Assembly: GCA_011960625.1 (NCBI GenBank)
Contig: BLMJ01000125.1
Coordinates: 1 to 49,161 of the forward strand
Direction: 5' to 3'
Length of the DNA: 49,161 nt
Source of the DNA: Lachnospiraceae bacterium
GTDB lineage: Bacteria; Bacillota; Clostridia; Lachnospirales; Lachnospiraceae
The notes beneath the pieces are model-generated. The model saw only the letters and a list, made by a program, of their open reading frames with translations, was not told where the DNA came from and made no database searches. Positions 32,989 through 41,983 of the stretch are shown here, one piece after another (the stretch's first letter is position 1; each line of letters starts with the position of its first letter). The position numbers and the translations under genes are program-made.

Positions 32989-35274
32989 CTATCCTTTATA
33001 ATAATTAATCAAGCATCCCTTTCGAATAATTTCGCGTTCTGCATCCGTCATATCGCCAAGCTTAAGCGTAATCTCCTTCCACGAATCTCCGGTTCCAACT
33101 ACAAAAGCCTTGACCTCTGAAACCTTTTCCTCCACAGCCTTTCGAATCTCCGGTACAAACAAATAATCACCGTTCTTGAAACTTAACTTGTCATGGCTTT
33201 CTTCCGTGATAAAAGGCAGCATTCCCCAGTTAATCAGGTTCGAGCGGTAACGTTTGGTCGCATACTCATTGGCAATATTCGCCCAACCCCCAAGGACCTT
33301 CTGGCAGGACGCCGCCTGCTCTCTCGCAGAACCATCCCCCGGTTTCACCGCAAATATCGTACTTCCAATCCCAAGGTTCATCCGGTCAATATCCGGATAC
33401 GTCTCATGAATCTTCTCCATCACAGGTTTAAGCTCAGCTAACGCCTCTACTGGACACTGTTCCTCTTCAATGGCCTTCCCCGCTTTCTGAACCTCTTTCG
33501 CACGCCCCACATAGGACGGGTCTTTCCTTGACAGCGCAAACTCCGCCAGTCCCAGCGGGTTGGAACGATAAGAGGAGGTCTCTCCGGAAGGAATCAGCTC
33601 ATCCGTCGTTGTAACTGGGTCATGAATCTCAGACACCACTTTCAAGAGCAGATTCTTTGGCAATGCAGCCATCTTAGGCCAATCCTTAATATTCGGGCCA
33701 AACTTAATCTTAACCGATGAATCTGCCTGGCCTTTACTGTCAAACACGCGGTTCGCATAAATCTTCTGATCAAAATGATATTTACGTCCCGTAAATTCCA
33801 CATCCAGATCCGTTGCCGGGGTCAGGAATCCCTTGTTTGCCGCTGTCGCCGCAATAGAGCGCGCATCCATAAGCGCGACTGACGCAATCTGTCCACTCTG
33901 CAGCTTAGAGCCTTCACGGTTCGGGAAATTCCGTGTAGAGTGGCGGATGGAAAATGCATTGTTCGCAGGAGTGTCCCCCGCTCCAAAGCATGGACCGCAG
34001 AACGCCGTCTTCACGATGGTTCCCGCCTGCATCAAATCCGCAACTGCCCCATTCTTCACCAGTTCCATATAAATCGGAGTGCTTGCCGGATAAACACTGA
34101 AGGTAAATTCATCCGCTCCGATATATCGTCCCCGAATAATATCCGCGGCTGCACAGATATTTTCAAAACCGCCTCCGGCACATCCTGCAATGATTCCCTG
34201 CTCTACATATAATTTCCCGTCCACGACCTTATCCTGTAACGTATAGTCCACAGCGCCATCAAGGCTTACAAGCGCCTTCTGCTCTACGTCGTGAAGCACT
34301 TCCCTCAAGTTAGCATTAACTTCGTCAATGGTATAGACGTTCGACGGGTGGAACGGCATCGCAATCATCGGCTTGATTTCACTCAGATTCACATACACCA
34401 TTCCATCGTAATAAGCCACAGCCCCCGGGGTCAACTCCTTATAATCCTCTGTCCTTCCATGAATCTCATAGAACTCTCGAATCTTTTCATCCGTCTTCCA
34501 AATAGAGGATAGGCAGGTAGTCTCTGTGGTCATAACGTCAACTCCAATACGGAAATCCGCACTCAGCTTATCCACGCCAGGACCTACGAACTCCATGACC
34601 TTATTATTCACATATCCATTTCCAAAGGTAGCCCCTATAATTGCAAGAGCCACATCCTGAGGCCCCACTCCCTTCCTCGGATCGCCATCTAAGTAAATAC
34701 CAACTACGCCGGGCATCTTGATATCGTAAGTCTTATTCAACAACTGCTTTACAAGCTCCGGGCCGCCCTCTCCCATCGCCATGGTACCCAACGCACCATA
34801 ACGCGTGTGGCTGTCTGAACCCAGAATCATCTTACCGCCGCCTGCAAGCATCTCCCTGGCATACTGGTGGATGACCGCCTGGTGAGGAGGTACATACACA
34901 CCTCCATATCTCTTCGCACAGGTAAGCCCAAACATGTGGTCATCCTCATTAATCGTCCCGCCTACCGCACACAAAGAATTATGGCAGTTTGTCAACACAT
35001 AAGGAATAGGAAACTTCTCAAGCCCAGATGCCCTTGCCGTCTGGATAATCCCCACAAACGTAATATCATGGGATGTCAGCTTGTCAAACTTTACCCGAAG
35101 CTGTTCCATGTTTCCGGACGTATTGTGGTCCTTAAGAATCCGATACGCCATCGTCTCCTTGGACGCCTCGGCAGGCGATATCTCTTTTCCTGTCTTTTCC
35201 TTTATCGCACGCGCATCTTCTACCACCTCTGTTCCATTTAACAGATAAACGCCCTTATCATATAATTTTACCAT
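32989..35274 (-). CDS. Aconitase-superfamily hydratase, YbhJ-like
   Basis: A 761-residue protein similar in length and layout to the E. coli YbhJ putative hydratase. Candidate iron-sulfur cluster cysteines are in [13 protein letters not shown] (aligning with the aconitase GSCTNS region) and [10 protein letters not shown]. The active-site motif [13 protein letters not shown] and the C-terminal swivel domain ([14 protein letters not shown], with the conserved Arg) are present. Sequence around the substrate loop differs from AcnA/AcnB and LeuC, so citrate is not assured as substrate. CAGGAGG precedes the ATG. It is co-oriented with the CdaR-type regulator 30 bases upstream. Confidence 0.85.
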   Translation of the reverse strand: MVKLYDKGVYLLNGTEVVEDARAIKEKTGKEISPAEASKETMAYRILKDHNTSGNMEQLRVKFDKLTSHDITFVGIIQTARASGLEKFPIPYVLTNCHNSLCAVGGTINEDDHMFGLTCAKRYGGVYVPPHQAVIHQYAREMLAGGGKMILGSDSHTRYGALGTMAMGEGGPELVKQLLNKTYDIKMPGVVGIYLDGDPRKGVGPQDVALAIIGATFGNGYVNNKVMEFVGPGVDKLSADFRIGVDVMTTETTCLSSIWKTDEKIREFYEIHGRTEDYKELTPGAVAYYDGMVYVNLSEIKPMIAMPFHPSNVYTIDEVNANLREVLHDVEQKALVSLDGAVDYTLQDKVVDGKLYVEQGIIAGCAGGGFENICAAADIIRGRYIGADEFTFSVYPASTPIYMELVKNGAVADLMQAGTIVKTAFCGPCFGAGDTPANNAFSIRHSTRNFPNREGSKLQSGQIASVALMDARSIAATAANKGFLTPATDLDVEFTGRKYHFDQKIYANRVFDSKGQADSSVKIKFGPNIKDWPKMAALPKNLLLKVVSEIHDPVTTTDELIPSGETSSYRSNPLGLAEFALSRKDPSYVGRAKEVQKAGKAIEEEQCPVEALAELKPVMEKIHETYPDIDRMNLGIGSTIFAVKPGDGSAREQAASCQKVLGGWANIANEYATKRYRSNLINWGMLPFITEESHDKLSFKNGDYLFVPEIRKAVEEKVSEVKAFVVGTGDSWKEITLKLGDMTDAEREIIRKGCLINYYKG

Positions 35275-35304
35275 ACTTTTCTCCTCCTGATATCATCTAA
35301 AACC

Positions 35305-36423
35305 TTATCTATGTACCACAGAATAACTCTTCATATACTTCATATGATCTGCTACCATCATTGCAATCTTAAACGTCAATGCATCCTCAAACACCCTCAC
35401 ATCCAAGCCTGTCCTTTTTTGAATTTTCTCAAGCCGGTACACAAGTGTATTCCGATGCACATACAACTGTCTTGCCGTCTCAGAAATATTCAGGTTATTG
35501 TCAAAAAATGTATATACAGTAATCAGCTCTTCTTCCTCGAACTGATCCGCCGTATTTCCCTCGAACACTTCATTTAAAAACATCTCGCACAGAGACGCCG
35601 GCAACTGGTGTATCAAACGCCCAATCCCAAGCTCATTGTAAGCCAGAATATTCTTGTCTGCATAGAATACCCGCCCTACCTCCAGAGCCATACCTGCCTC
35701 CTTATAGGATTTGGATACATCTTTCAATTCACTGATAATCGTTCCATAAGCAATCCGAACGCTTACCATAGCTTCCATATTCAGGGTGTCAACCAACTCC
35801 CTGGCAATCTGCTCTAACTGTGGATAATCATCCGTATTCTCCAATGCCCTGACTAAAATCACATGCTTCTCATCAACTGCCGTCACAAAATCCTTCGTTC
35901 CGGTTGCATACAGCCCCTTCAAGGTCTCAAGAATCAGGTTCTCCCCTTCATTCTTGGACTCGACTAAGAATACCGCCCGCCTAAGTTCAACAGGAATCTT
36001 CATCTTCTTCGCCTGGTTATACACATCCACCAGCAGCATATTATCCAGAATCAAGTTCTGGATAAAACGATTCTTATCCATCTTCTCCTTGTACGCAAAC
36101 AGTAGATTTTCCAACTGGCTGACTCCAAGTCTGCCTGCCATCTCCATCTGCGGGCATCCCCCTTTCAGCACAAGGATGTAACAGGGGTCTTCGTCATCAT
36201 GCACAAGAAACATCCCCAAATCTTTCTCTATACGGAAGAGAAGCTCCTCCGCCGCTACCGTCGGCGCCGCCTCACCAAATGACGCAACAACCCCGTCAAG
36301 CCCTGTCATCCTCTCATTCGTCATGACAAGACATATTCCCTTCATATCCCATATCGCACATTCTAATCCGGTAATTCTCTTAATATCCTGTACTGCTTTA
36401 TGTAGTATCTGATTCGATAACAC
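35305..36423 (-). CDS. CdaR/PucR-type transcriptional regulator
   Basis: A 372-residue regulator. The N-terminal sugar-diacid-recognition-like domain is LSNQILHKAVQDIKRITG with CAIWDMKGICLV. A central GGDEF-like region precedes the C-terminal PucR/CdaR helix-turn-helix FFDNNLNISETARQLYVHRN followed by TLVYRLEKIQKRTGLD. I chose GTG 36423 because AGGAGG lies exactly 8 bases upstream, and the resulting 'LSNQILHKAV' start matches the family; ATG 36453 would add ten residues that cover that site. It lies upstream of the hydratase, so an activator of that gene is the simplest proposal. Confidence 0.9.
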   Translation of the reverse strand: MLSNQILHKAVQDIKRITGLECAIWDMKGICLVMTNERMTGLDGVVASFGEAAPTVAAEELLFRIEKDLGMFLVHDDEDPCYILVLKGGCPQMEMAGRLGVSQLENLLFAYKEKMDKNRFIQNLILDNMLLVDVYNQAKKMKIPVELRRAVFLVESKNEGENLILETLKGLYATGTKDFVTAVDEKHVILVRALENTDDYPQLEQIARELVDTLNMEAMVSVRIAYGTIISELKDVSKSYKEAGMALEVGRVFYADKNILAYNELGIGRLIHQLPASLCEMFLNEVFEGNTADQFEEEELITVYTFFDNNLNISETARQLYVHRNTLVYRLEKIQKRTGLDVRVFEDALTFKIAMMVADHMKYMKSYSVVHR

Positions 36424-36510
36424 TGGAATTTCCTCCTGTTCTTTGATGAGCATACGCTTTATTCTATCATAGGATAGCTGGAATGTACAAGAGTATCATA
36501 CTTAATATAT

Positions 36511-36545
36511 TATAAAAAGACCAGACACCCAACGGTGTCTGGCCC
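36511..36545 (-). terminator. Terminator of the MsmK-like gene
   Basis: CCAGACACC (36521-36529) and GGTGTCTGG (36534-36542) form a perfect 9-bp stem. On the minus strand TCTTTTTATA follows. Confidence 0.9.
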
Positions 36546-36564
36546 CTTTGTCAGAATTAAACAA

Positions 36565-37677
36565 CTAATTTGTGATTGTGTTCTCTGTCTCTTTATCGAA
36601 TACATGGATTCTGTCAGCATCCAGAGCAAACTTAACGGTATCGCCTGTTCTTGCAGATGTTCTTGGATCAACTCTTGCCGTCATGGTAGATCCTTCATAA
36701 TCGAAGTGCAGGTAAACCTCAGCACCAAGCATCTCGTATACACGGATTGTAGCTTCAATGATCGTGTTAGGAGACTTAGCAAGGAAATCAGGCTCATCAT
36801 GTACATCTTCTGGACGGATACCAAGTACAACAGTTTTTCCGTCATATCCTCCGTCAATCAGCTTCTTAGCCTTATCTTCCGGAAGCTCGATAGATGCAGG
36901 TCCAGCTACGAGAGCTACCTTCTTGCCGTTAACTTTACACTTAGCATCAACAAAATTCATCTGTGGTGATCCGATGAATCCTGCTACGAACAGGTTACAC
37001 GGACGATCGTACAATGTCTGAGGAGTATCAACCTGCTGTACAACACCTGCGCTCATAACGACGATTCTTGTACCAAGCGTCATAGCCTCTGTCTGGTCAT
37101 GTGTTACATAAATAATCGTTGTGCCCAATCTCTGGTGCAGCTTGGAAATCTCGATACGCATCTGTCCACGCAGCTTAGCATCCAAGTTAGAAAGAGGCTC
37201 ATCCATAAGGAATACCTTAGGATTACGAACGATTGCACGTCCCATAGCAACACGCTGTCTCTGACCACCGGAAAGAGCCTTCGGCTTACGGTCTAACAAT
37301 GCTTCCAGGTCTAGAATCTTAGCAGCTTCACGTACCATCTTATCAATCTGATCCTTTGGAACTTTTCTCAGTTTAAGACCAAAAGCCATGTTGTCATATA
37401 CTGTCATATGCGGATACAGAGCGTAATTCTGGAATACCATCGCGATATCTCTATCTTTAGGCTCTACATCGTTAACCATCTTGTCTCCAATCCATAACTC
37501 TCCTGAAGAGATATCTTCCAGACCGGCTACCATACGAAGTGTTGTTGACTTACCACATCCTGAAGGGCCTACGAAGATGACGAATTCCTTATCTTCAATC
37601 TCAAGGTTGAAGTCTTTTACAGCTTCAAATCCGTTAGGATATGTCTTATTAATGTGTTTTAATGATAAACTTGCCAT
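36565..37677 (-). CDS. Sugar ABC transporter ATP-binding protein (MsmK/UgpC type)
   Basis: A 370-residue ATPase: Walker A GPSGCGKST (37-45), signature LSGGQRQRVAMGRA, Walker B VFLMDEPLSNLDAKL, and the switch His in IIYVTHDQTEA. The C-terminal regulatory domain (about 235-370) of the MalK/UgpC group includes VVLGIRPEDVH. No permease or binding protein is adjacent. In Firmicutes, such stand-alone ATPases often serve several sugar ABC importers, which fits here as inference. The gene has its own terminator. A GGGTATACCC palindrome lies upstream. Confidence 0.93.
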   Translation of the reverse strand: MASLSLKHINKTYPNGFEAVKDFNLEIEDKEFVIFVGPSGCGKSTTLRMVAGLEDISSGELWIGDKMVNDVEPKDRDIAMVFQNYALYPHMTVYDNMAFGLKLRKVPKDQIDKMVREAAKILDLEALLDRKPKALSGGQRQRVAMGRAIVRNPKVFLMDEPLSNLDAKLRGQMRIEISKLHQRLGTTIIYVTHDQTEAMTLGTRIVVMSAGVVQQVDTPQTLYDRPCNLFVAGFIGSPQMNFVDAKCKVNGKKVALVAGPASIELPEDKAKKLIDGGYDGKTVVLGIRPEDVHDEPDFLAKSPNTIIEATIRVYEMLGAEVYLHFDYEGSTMTARVDPRTSARTGDTVKFALDADRIHVFDKETENTITN

Positions 37678-37766
37678 TTTGGGTTTCCTCCATTTGAAAA
37701 AAAATATTCTTTGTATCTGTGATACCGTCTTGCTTAAATAAAAGTATATAAAAAAAGTTCGGTTTC

Positions 37767-37776
37767 GGGTATACCC
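37767..37776. promoter_or_regulatory. Palindrome upstream of the MsmK-like gene
   Basis: A perfect 10-bp dyad GGGTATACCC, about 90 bases upstream of the start. A downstream TATACT (minus strand) is a plausible -10 with a poor -35, compatible with activator control. Confidence 0.35.
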
Positions 37777-37833
37777 AAGTTGAACAATATTTTCACAAAA
37801 TACTATACAAGTTGACCAAGGAATTGTTCCTTA

Positions 37834-38673
37834 TTATGGCAGCAATGCCTGATAGACCTCTCTCTTGCTGACTCCCCTGTCTTTCGCCACCTTTTTCATA
37901 GCCTCCTTTTTGTCCATACCCTCACTCAGATAGAGCTCCATATGCTCCTCAATACTCATCTCCTCCCATTTTTCCCTCTCTCTTGCCTGTATCTCCTTGC
38001 GGCTCTTCCCTTCTATTATAACAACACATTCTCCTTTCGGCTCGTGTTCTTTATAGTATAGGATAGCCTCATCTATAAGCGACGCAAACACAGTCTCGTG
38101 CTTTTTTGTCAATTCACGGCAAATGCTGACCCTTCGATTGCCAAGTGCAGAAAAGAGCGTCTCCAACGTCCGCACCAATCTGTGGGGCGCCTCATACAGT
38201 ACCATGGTTCGAGTCTCTTGCTTCATTTCCTCAAGAATCTCTTGCTTTTCCTTCTTATCCGTCGGAAGGAATGCTTCAAACGCAAATCTCCTAGTCGGAA
38301 GCCCCGATATAGTGAGGGCTGTCACACATGCCGCCGGCCCCGGAATTGCCGTCACTGTGACGCCTGCTTTGCGGCACATATCTACCAGCTCCTCCCCTGG
38401 GTCCGATATTCCCGGAGTCCCTGCATCTGTAACCAGCGCAATATCCTCTCCTCCTAAAAGACGCTCTACCAGTTTCCTCCCTTTCTCTATCTTATTGTAC
38501 TCATGATAACTGGTCATGGGAGTCCTTATCTCAAAATGGTTCAAAAGCTTAATACTGTTGCGGGTATCCTCCGCAGCAATCAAGTCCACTTCTTTTAGAA
38601 TCCGAATACAGCGAAACGTCATATCCTCCAAATTGCCAATCGGCGTCGCACATAGATATAATGTCCCTGGCAT
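37834..38673 (-). CDS. rsmI: 16S rRNA (cytidine-1402-2'-O)-methyltransferase
   Basis: A 279-residue tetrapyrrole-methylase-fold enzyme. Blocks: GTLYLCATPIGNLEDMTFR, AEDTRNSIKLLNHF, ALVTDAGTPGISDPGEEL, and the C-terminal RsmI helix-turn-helix extension (KEAMKKVAKDRGVSKREVY). It methylates the ribose of C1402 in the 30S decoding centre. I start at ATG 38673, after AAAGGAG; an upstream extension to 38718 has no support. Last gene of the pgi-led operon, 66 bases after trmN6. Confidence 0.96.
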   Translation of the reverse strand: MPGTLYLCATPIGNLEDMTFRCIRILKEVDLIAAEDTRNSIKLLNHFEIRTPMTSYHEYNKIEKGRKLVERLLGGEDIALVTDAGTPGISDPGEELVDMCRKAGVTVTAIPGPAACVTALTISGLPTRRFAFEAFLPTDKKEKQEILEEMKQETRTMVLYEAPHRLVRTLETLFSALGNRRVSICRELTKKHETVFASLIDEAILYYKEHEPKGECVVIIEGKSRKEIQAREREKWEEMSIEEHMELYLSEGMDKKEAMKKVAKDRGVSKREVYQALLP

Positions 38674-38739
38674 GGTAATTCTCCTTTCCCAACTTCTAAT
38701 CCATAAATCTCTTGGCATATTCTATTTGTATAGGATATG

Positions 38740-39498
38740 TTAAGAGCAATCGCCAGAATAAGCCCTCAGCAATTCCTCCGTGTACGTTCCGTCTCTTTCG
38801 TAAACAATCAGCGGAGGCTCCACCTTCATCCTGGGATTTCCTCCCCTAAGCCCTTCCACCAAAACCATGTTTGGTTCCTTATCAATATATGGATGCACCA
38901 GCCTCATTCGCTTCGGCTCAATCCGGTACGCAGACATCTTCGCCAGTATCTCTGGGAGCCGGAAGGGCCTGTGAACCATATATAACCTTCCCTTAGGCGT
39001 CAGAAGCTTTGCACTCTCCCGCAGCACATCCTCCAGCGTACATAACACCTCATGCCTTGCGATATACAATGCTTCATTCTCATTTTTAAGGCCATGCTCT
39101 CCAATCATATAAGGCGGATTTACGGTAATAACCTGAAACGCCCCTGCACCGAAACGCTTTGACGCATTTCGGATATCTCCCTCGATGATGTCAATCTTAT
39201 CCTCAAGGCCATTATACATCACGCTCCTGCGCGCCATATTCACGCTCTCTCCCTGTATCTCCAGACCAGTATAATGGTTCCCCTCATTCTTCGCTTCCAG
39301 CAGAATCGGCAGAATCCCTGTACCTGTCCCAAGATCCAACGCCCTCTCCTGCTTCTTTACCTGCGCAAAATAAGATAGGAGAACCGCATCCATCCCAAAA
39401 CAGAATCTCCCGGGGTTTTGTATAATTCTATACCCCTTAATCTGCAGGTCGTCCAGTCGTTCTCCCTCTTTCACATATCTACTATTCAAATCCTTCAT
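38740..39498 (-). CDS. tRNA1(Val) (adenine-37-N6)-methyltransferase-like
   Basis: A 252-residue SAM-dependent N6-adenine methyltransferase (TrmN6/YfiC-YabB type). Motif I is LDLGTGTGILPILLEAK, and the catalytic motif is VNPPYMIGEHG (NPPY, flipped-adenine binding). It has FCFGMDAVLL at the N-terminus. It follows ricT by five bases. Enterobacterial YfiC modifies A37 of tRNA1(Val); the target here is inferred. Confidence 0.85.
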   Translation of the reverse strand: MKDLNSRYVKEGERLDDLQIKGYRIIQNPGRFCFGMDAVLLSYFAQVKKQERALDLGTGTGILPILLEAKNEGNHYTGLEIQGESVNMARRSVMYNGLEDKIDIIEGDIRNASKRFGAGAFQVITVNPPYMIGEHGLKNENEALYIARHEVLCTLEDVLRESAKLLTPKGRLYMVHRPFRLPEILAKMSAYRIEPKRMRLVHPYIDKEPNMVLVEGLRGGNPRMKVEPPLIVYERDGTYTEELLRAYSGDCS

Positions 39499-39503
39499 AA
39501 TTA

Positions 39504-40415
39504 CTATTCATCATCCAACTTTGATGCTGCATTCTTCTCTTCTAATGCCTTAAGCTCTGCCAATTCCTCCCGAGACAGTCTCATATCTTTCTTCTTTCGC
39601 CTCGACTTGAACCGAAGTTCCTTCGCCTTATACTCTCGAATCTCCTTCTCATCATTTTCCAAGGTTACGATTACCTTTACAAGCTGACGCAGAACATTCA
39701 CCGACTGCACATCACCTTTCAATCCATCCGGTGTCGTCACTCGGTCCCCGTTAGTCGGCAGGCGGCTGTTCAGCTCTTCGTAAGTCTCCTCCTCGTTTGT
39801 CAGGCAGCACATAAGCCTCCCGCACACACCCGAAATCTTCGACGGATTCAGGGACAAGTTCTGTTCCTTCGCCATCTTAATAGACACAGGCGCAAACTCC
39901 GTCAGATACGTATGGCAGCACAGCGGACGTCCGCATATTCCAATCCCGCCGCGAATCTTCGTCTCATCCCTCACGCCAATCTGCCTTAACTCAATTCTGG
40001 TGCGAAACACACTGGCCAAATCCTTCACCAATTCACGGAAATCAATCCGCCCGTCCGCCGTAAAATAAAACAGAACTTTGTTATTGTCAAATGTATACTC
40101 CGCATCGATTAGCTTCATCTCAAGACCGTGTTTGCGAATCTTTTCAAGGCAGATTCCAAATGCCTCCTTCTCCTTTTCACGGTTTTTCTCTTCCTTGCGG
40201 ATATCCTCCTGGGTGGCAATCCGAATCACAGATTTCAAAGGCTGTGTAATCTTGTCATCCTCTACCTCCTTTGGTCCTGTAACCACAGAACCAAACTCCA
40301 CGCCTCTTGCCGTCTCGACGATCACCTTATCCCCAGTATCGATCTCATATTTCCCCGGTGCGAAAAAATATATCTTCCCAGCCGGACGGAATCTTACTCC
40401 AATCACTCTCGTCAT
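39504..40415 (-). CDS. ricT: RicT (PSP1-domain, YaaT-like) protein
   Basis: A 303-residue PSP1-domain protein. Two Cys clusters are visible: GGIGICGRPLCCHTYLTEF and GVCGRLMCCLTNEEETYEEL. In Bacillus, RicT with RicA and RicF forms an iron-sulfur complex that tunes RNase Y-mediated mRNA processing. ricA and ricF are not in this window. Between holB and trmN6, as yaaT sits beside holB in Bacillus. Confidence 0.93.
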   Translation of the reverse strand: MTRVIGVRFRPAGKIYFFAPGKYEIDTGDKVIVETARGVEFGSVVTGPKEVEDDKITQPLKSVIRIATQEDIRKEEKNREKEKEAFGICLEKIRKHGLEMKLIDAEYTFDNNKVLFYFTADGRIDFRELVKDLASVFRTRIELRQIGVRDETKIRGGIGICGRPLCCHTYLTEFAPVSIKMAKEQNLSLNPSKISGVCGRLMCCLTNEEETYEELNSRLPTNGDRVTTPDGLKGDVQSVNVLRQLVKVIVTLENDEKEIREYKAKELRFKSRRKKKDMRLSREELAELKALEEKNAASKLDDE

Positions 40416-40419
40416 ACGA

Positions 40420-41409
40420 TTAATTCTCCTTCATTGTCAGGAACAACAGCTCCATGACCAGCTCAAAATTCACATTCGCCTTAAGCCGCATCTTTGCCTT
40501 ATCAAGACTGCTGATAATTAACTGGATTCCCTCATAAGAGCTTTTCCTTGCCTGTTCTCGGATATCGTCAATCTGATCCTTGAACACGACCGTATCCACA
40601 TCCCTTGTAGCCTTGTATAATAAAATGTCCCGATACCATACTGTGATAATATCCAGATAGTCTGTAATCTCTAATTTATATGCTGTGATACCGTTCACGG
40701 CTTGTACAATCTCGCTTAACTCCATCCCATGAACGTGCCTGAGCAGGTGTATCGCCTCCTCGCGGATCTCGTTAAAATGCTCTGAATTTGCCAGCATAAT
40801 TGCATGTCCCATGTTGCCTTGAGCAAATGCAGTACACAGATCTGCCTTGTAATCCGGCACTTTAAGTCTCTCCATCAAATATTTCTTAATAAGTTTATCC
40901 TTGATGTAACGAAGCCTTAGCATCACGCATCTGGAATTAATTGTAGGAAGAAGAATCTCTGCATTCTCGGTCAACAGCATAATCACAGCATAATGCGGAG
41001 GTTCCTCGATTGTCTTAAGCAATGCGTTCTGTGCCTGCTGGGTCATAAGATCGGCATTGTCAATAATATAGACCTTATATGGCCCCTGGTAAGGTTTTAT
41101 CATAATAGTATTATTTACCTGTTCCCGGATATCATCTACACTGATTGAATTTGGCTTCTCATGAGTGACCCTGATAATGTCTGGATGATTACCGGTCTCC
41201 GCCTGCCGACAAGAATGACAGGTATTGCAAGGCTCCGGGCCGCCCTCCTCGCATAACAGTGTCATTGCGAAAAGGTATGCCAACAGCTTCTTCCCAGCCC
41301 CTCGTTCTCCATTCATAATGTATGCGTGGGATACCTGGTCCATCTTTACTGCATTCTTGATATAATTGATTATGTCTTTGTGGCCTACCACATCTTTAAA
41401 GCTTCCCAT
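40420..41409 (-). CDS. holB: DNA polymerase III delta' subunit (clamp loader)
   Basis: A 329-residue AAA+ protein: N-terminal P-loop-like GERGAGKKLLAYLFA, a zinc module with four Cys (CEEGGPEPCNTCHSCRQ), and the YIIDNADLMTQQAQNALLKT block with IEEPP sensor region. The C-terminal helical domain completes it. It loads the beta clamp with delta and tau/gamma. It overlaps the guanylate-kinase-like gene by 14 bases and is followed by ricT after four. Confidence 0.93.
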   Translation of the reverse strand: MGSFKDVVGHKDIINYIKNAVKMDQVSHAYIMNGERGAGKKLLAYLFAMTLLCEEGGPEPCNTCHSCRQAETGNHPDIIRVTHEKPNSISVDDIREQVNNTIMIKPYQGPYKVYIIDNADLMTQQAQNALLKTIEEPPHYAVIMLLTENAEILLPTINSRCVMLRLRYIKDKLIKKYLMERLKVPDYKADLCTAFAQGNMGHAIMLANSEHFNEIREEAIHLLRHVHGMELSEIVQAVNGITAYKLEITDYLDIITVWYRDILLYKATRDVDTVVFKDQIDDIREQARKSSYEGIQLIISSLDKAKMRLKANVNFELVMELLFLTMKEN

Positions 41410-41983
41410 GTTGTATTTCCCCTATTATTTCTTTTAAGCATCTTGTTCCGTCATGATTCGGGATTCTTCTGGTAATTCCATATCTGACAAGGTTCTCTTC
41501 GGAATAATCCTCTGAATCTGCAAGAAATCTCCTACAAAGTTCTTTATAATCAGGGACCTTGCATAATTCCTCTCGTCTGATAGCACGTTTCAGCCGTTCT
41601 CCGTCCTCCACTTCTATATAAAGCGGTATCACGCTCTTTCCTCCGTAGTATTCTCTCATCCTGCCGTAAGCTTCCAGTGTCCCTATTATAAGGTAATCCG
41701 CACTGCTAAGCTCTACCTGCCCATCGTCAACCGTCGCATATCTCCAGATTCCATGTACCGTATTGTACGCCCGCTGCTCAACCACCTTGCCCTGCTTTTC
41801 GTATACGTTTAATGTATCCTCCGACACAAAAAAGTATTCTACCCCATTTCTTTCCCCATCCCGCATCGGTCTGGTGGTGTAGGGTGTTATGGTTCTAAGC
41901 TTCGGCAATGCCTCTTTAAGTTCTTTCAGAAGAGTATCCTTCCCTGAAGAACTCTTTCCCATCATATAGTAGATCTTACCCAT
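41396..41983 (-). CDS. Guanylate-kinase-like nucleotide kinase
   Basis: A 195-residue P-loop kinase: MGKSSSGKDTLLKEL at the N-terminus, then the GMP-binding region YTTRPMRDGERNGVEYFFVS and the LIGTLEAYGRM and AIRREE blocks. It matches the guanylate kinase fold but diverges from housekeeping Gmk (P-loop SSSGKDT, shortened lid). The ATG at 41983 has GAGG nine bases upstream; a TTG at 41998 is less likely. It overlaps the decarboxylase by eight bases and holB by 14. In Bacillus the equivalent slot holds thymidylate kinase. Confidence 0.85.
   Translation of the reverse strand: MGKIYYMMGKSSSGKDTLLKELKEALPKLRTITPYTTRPMRDGERNGVEYFFVSEDTLNVYEKQGKVVEQRAYNTVHGIWRYATVDDGQVELSSADYLIIGTLEAYGRMREYYGGKSVIPLYIEVEDGERLKRAIRREELCKVPDYKELCRRFLADSEDYSEENLVRYGITRRIPNHDGTRCLKEIIGEIQHGKL

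Noticed and set aside
32989-35274. Housekeeping aconitase AcnA or LeuC
   Set aside because: Length and motif spacing match the YbhJ-like group better, and no leu or citrate genes are adjacent.
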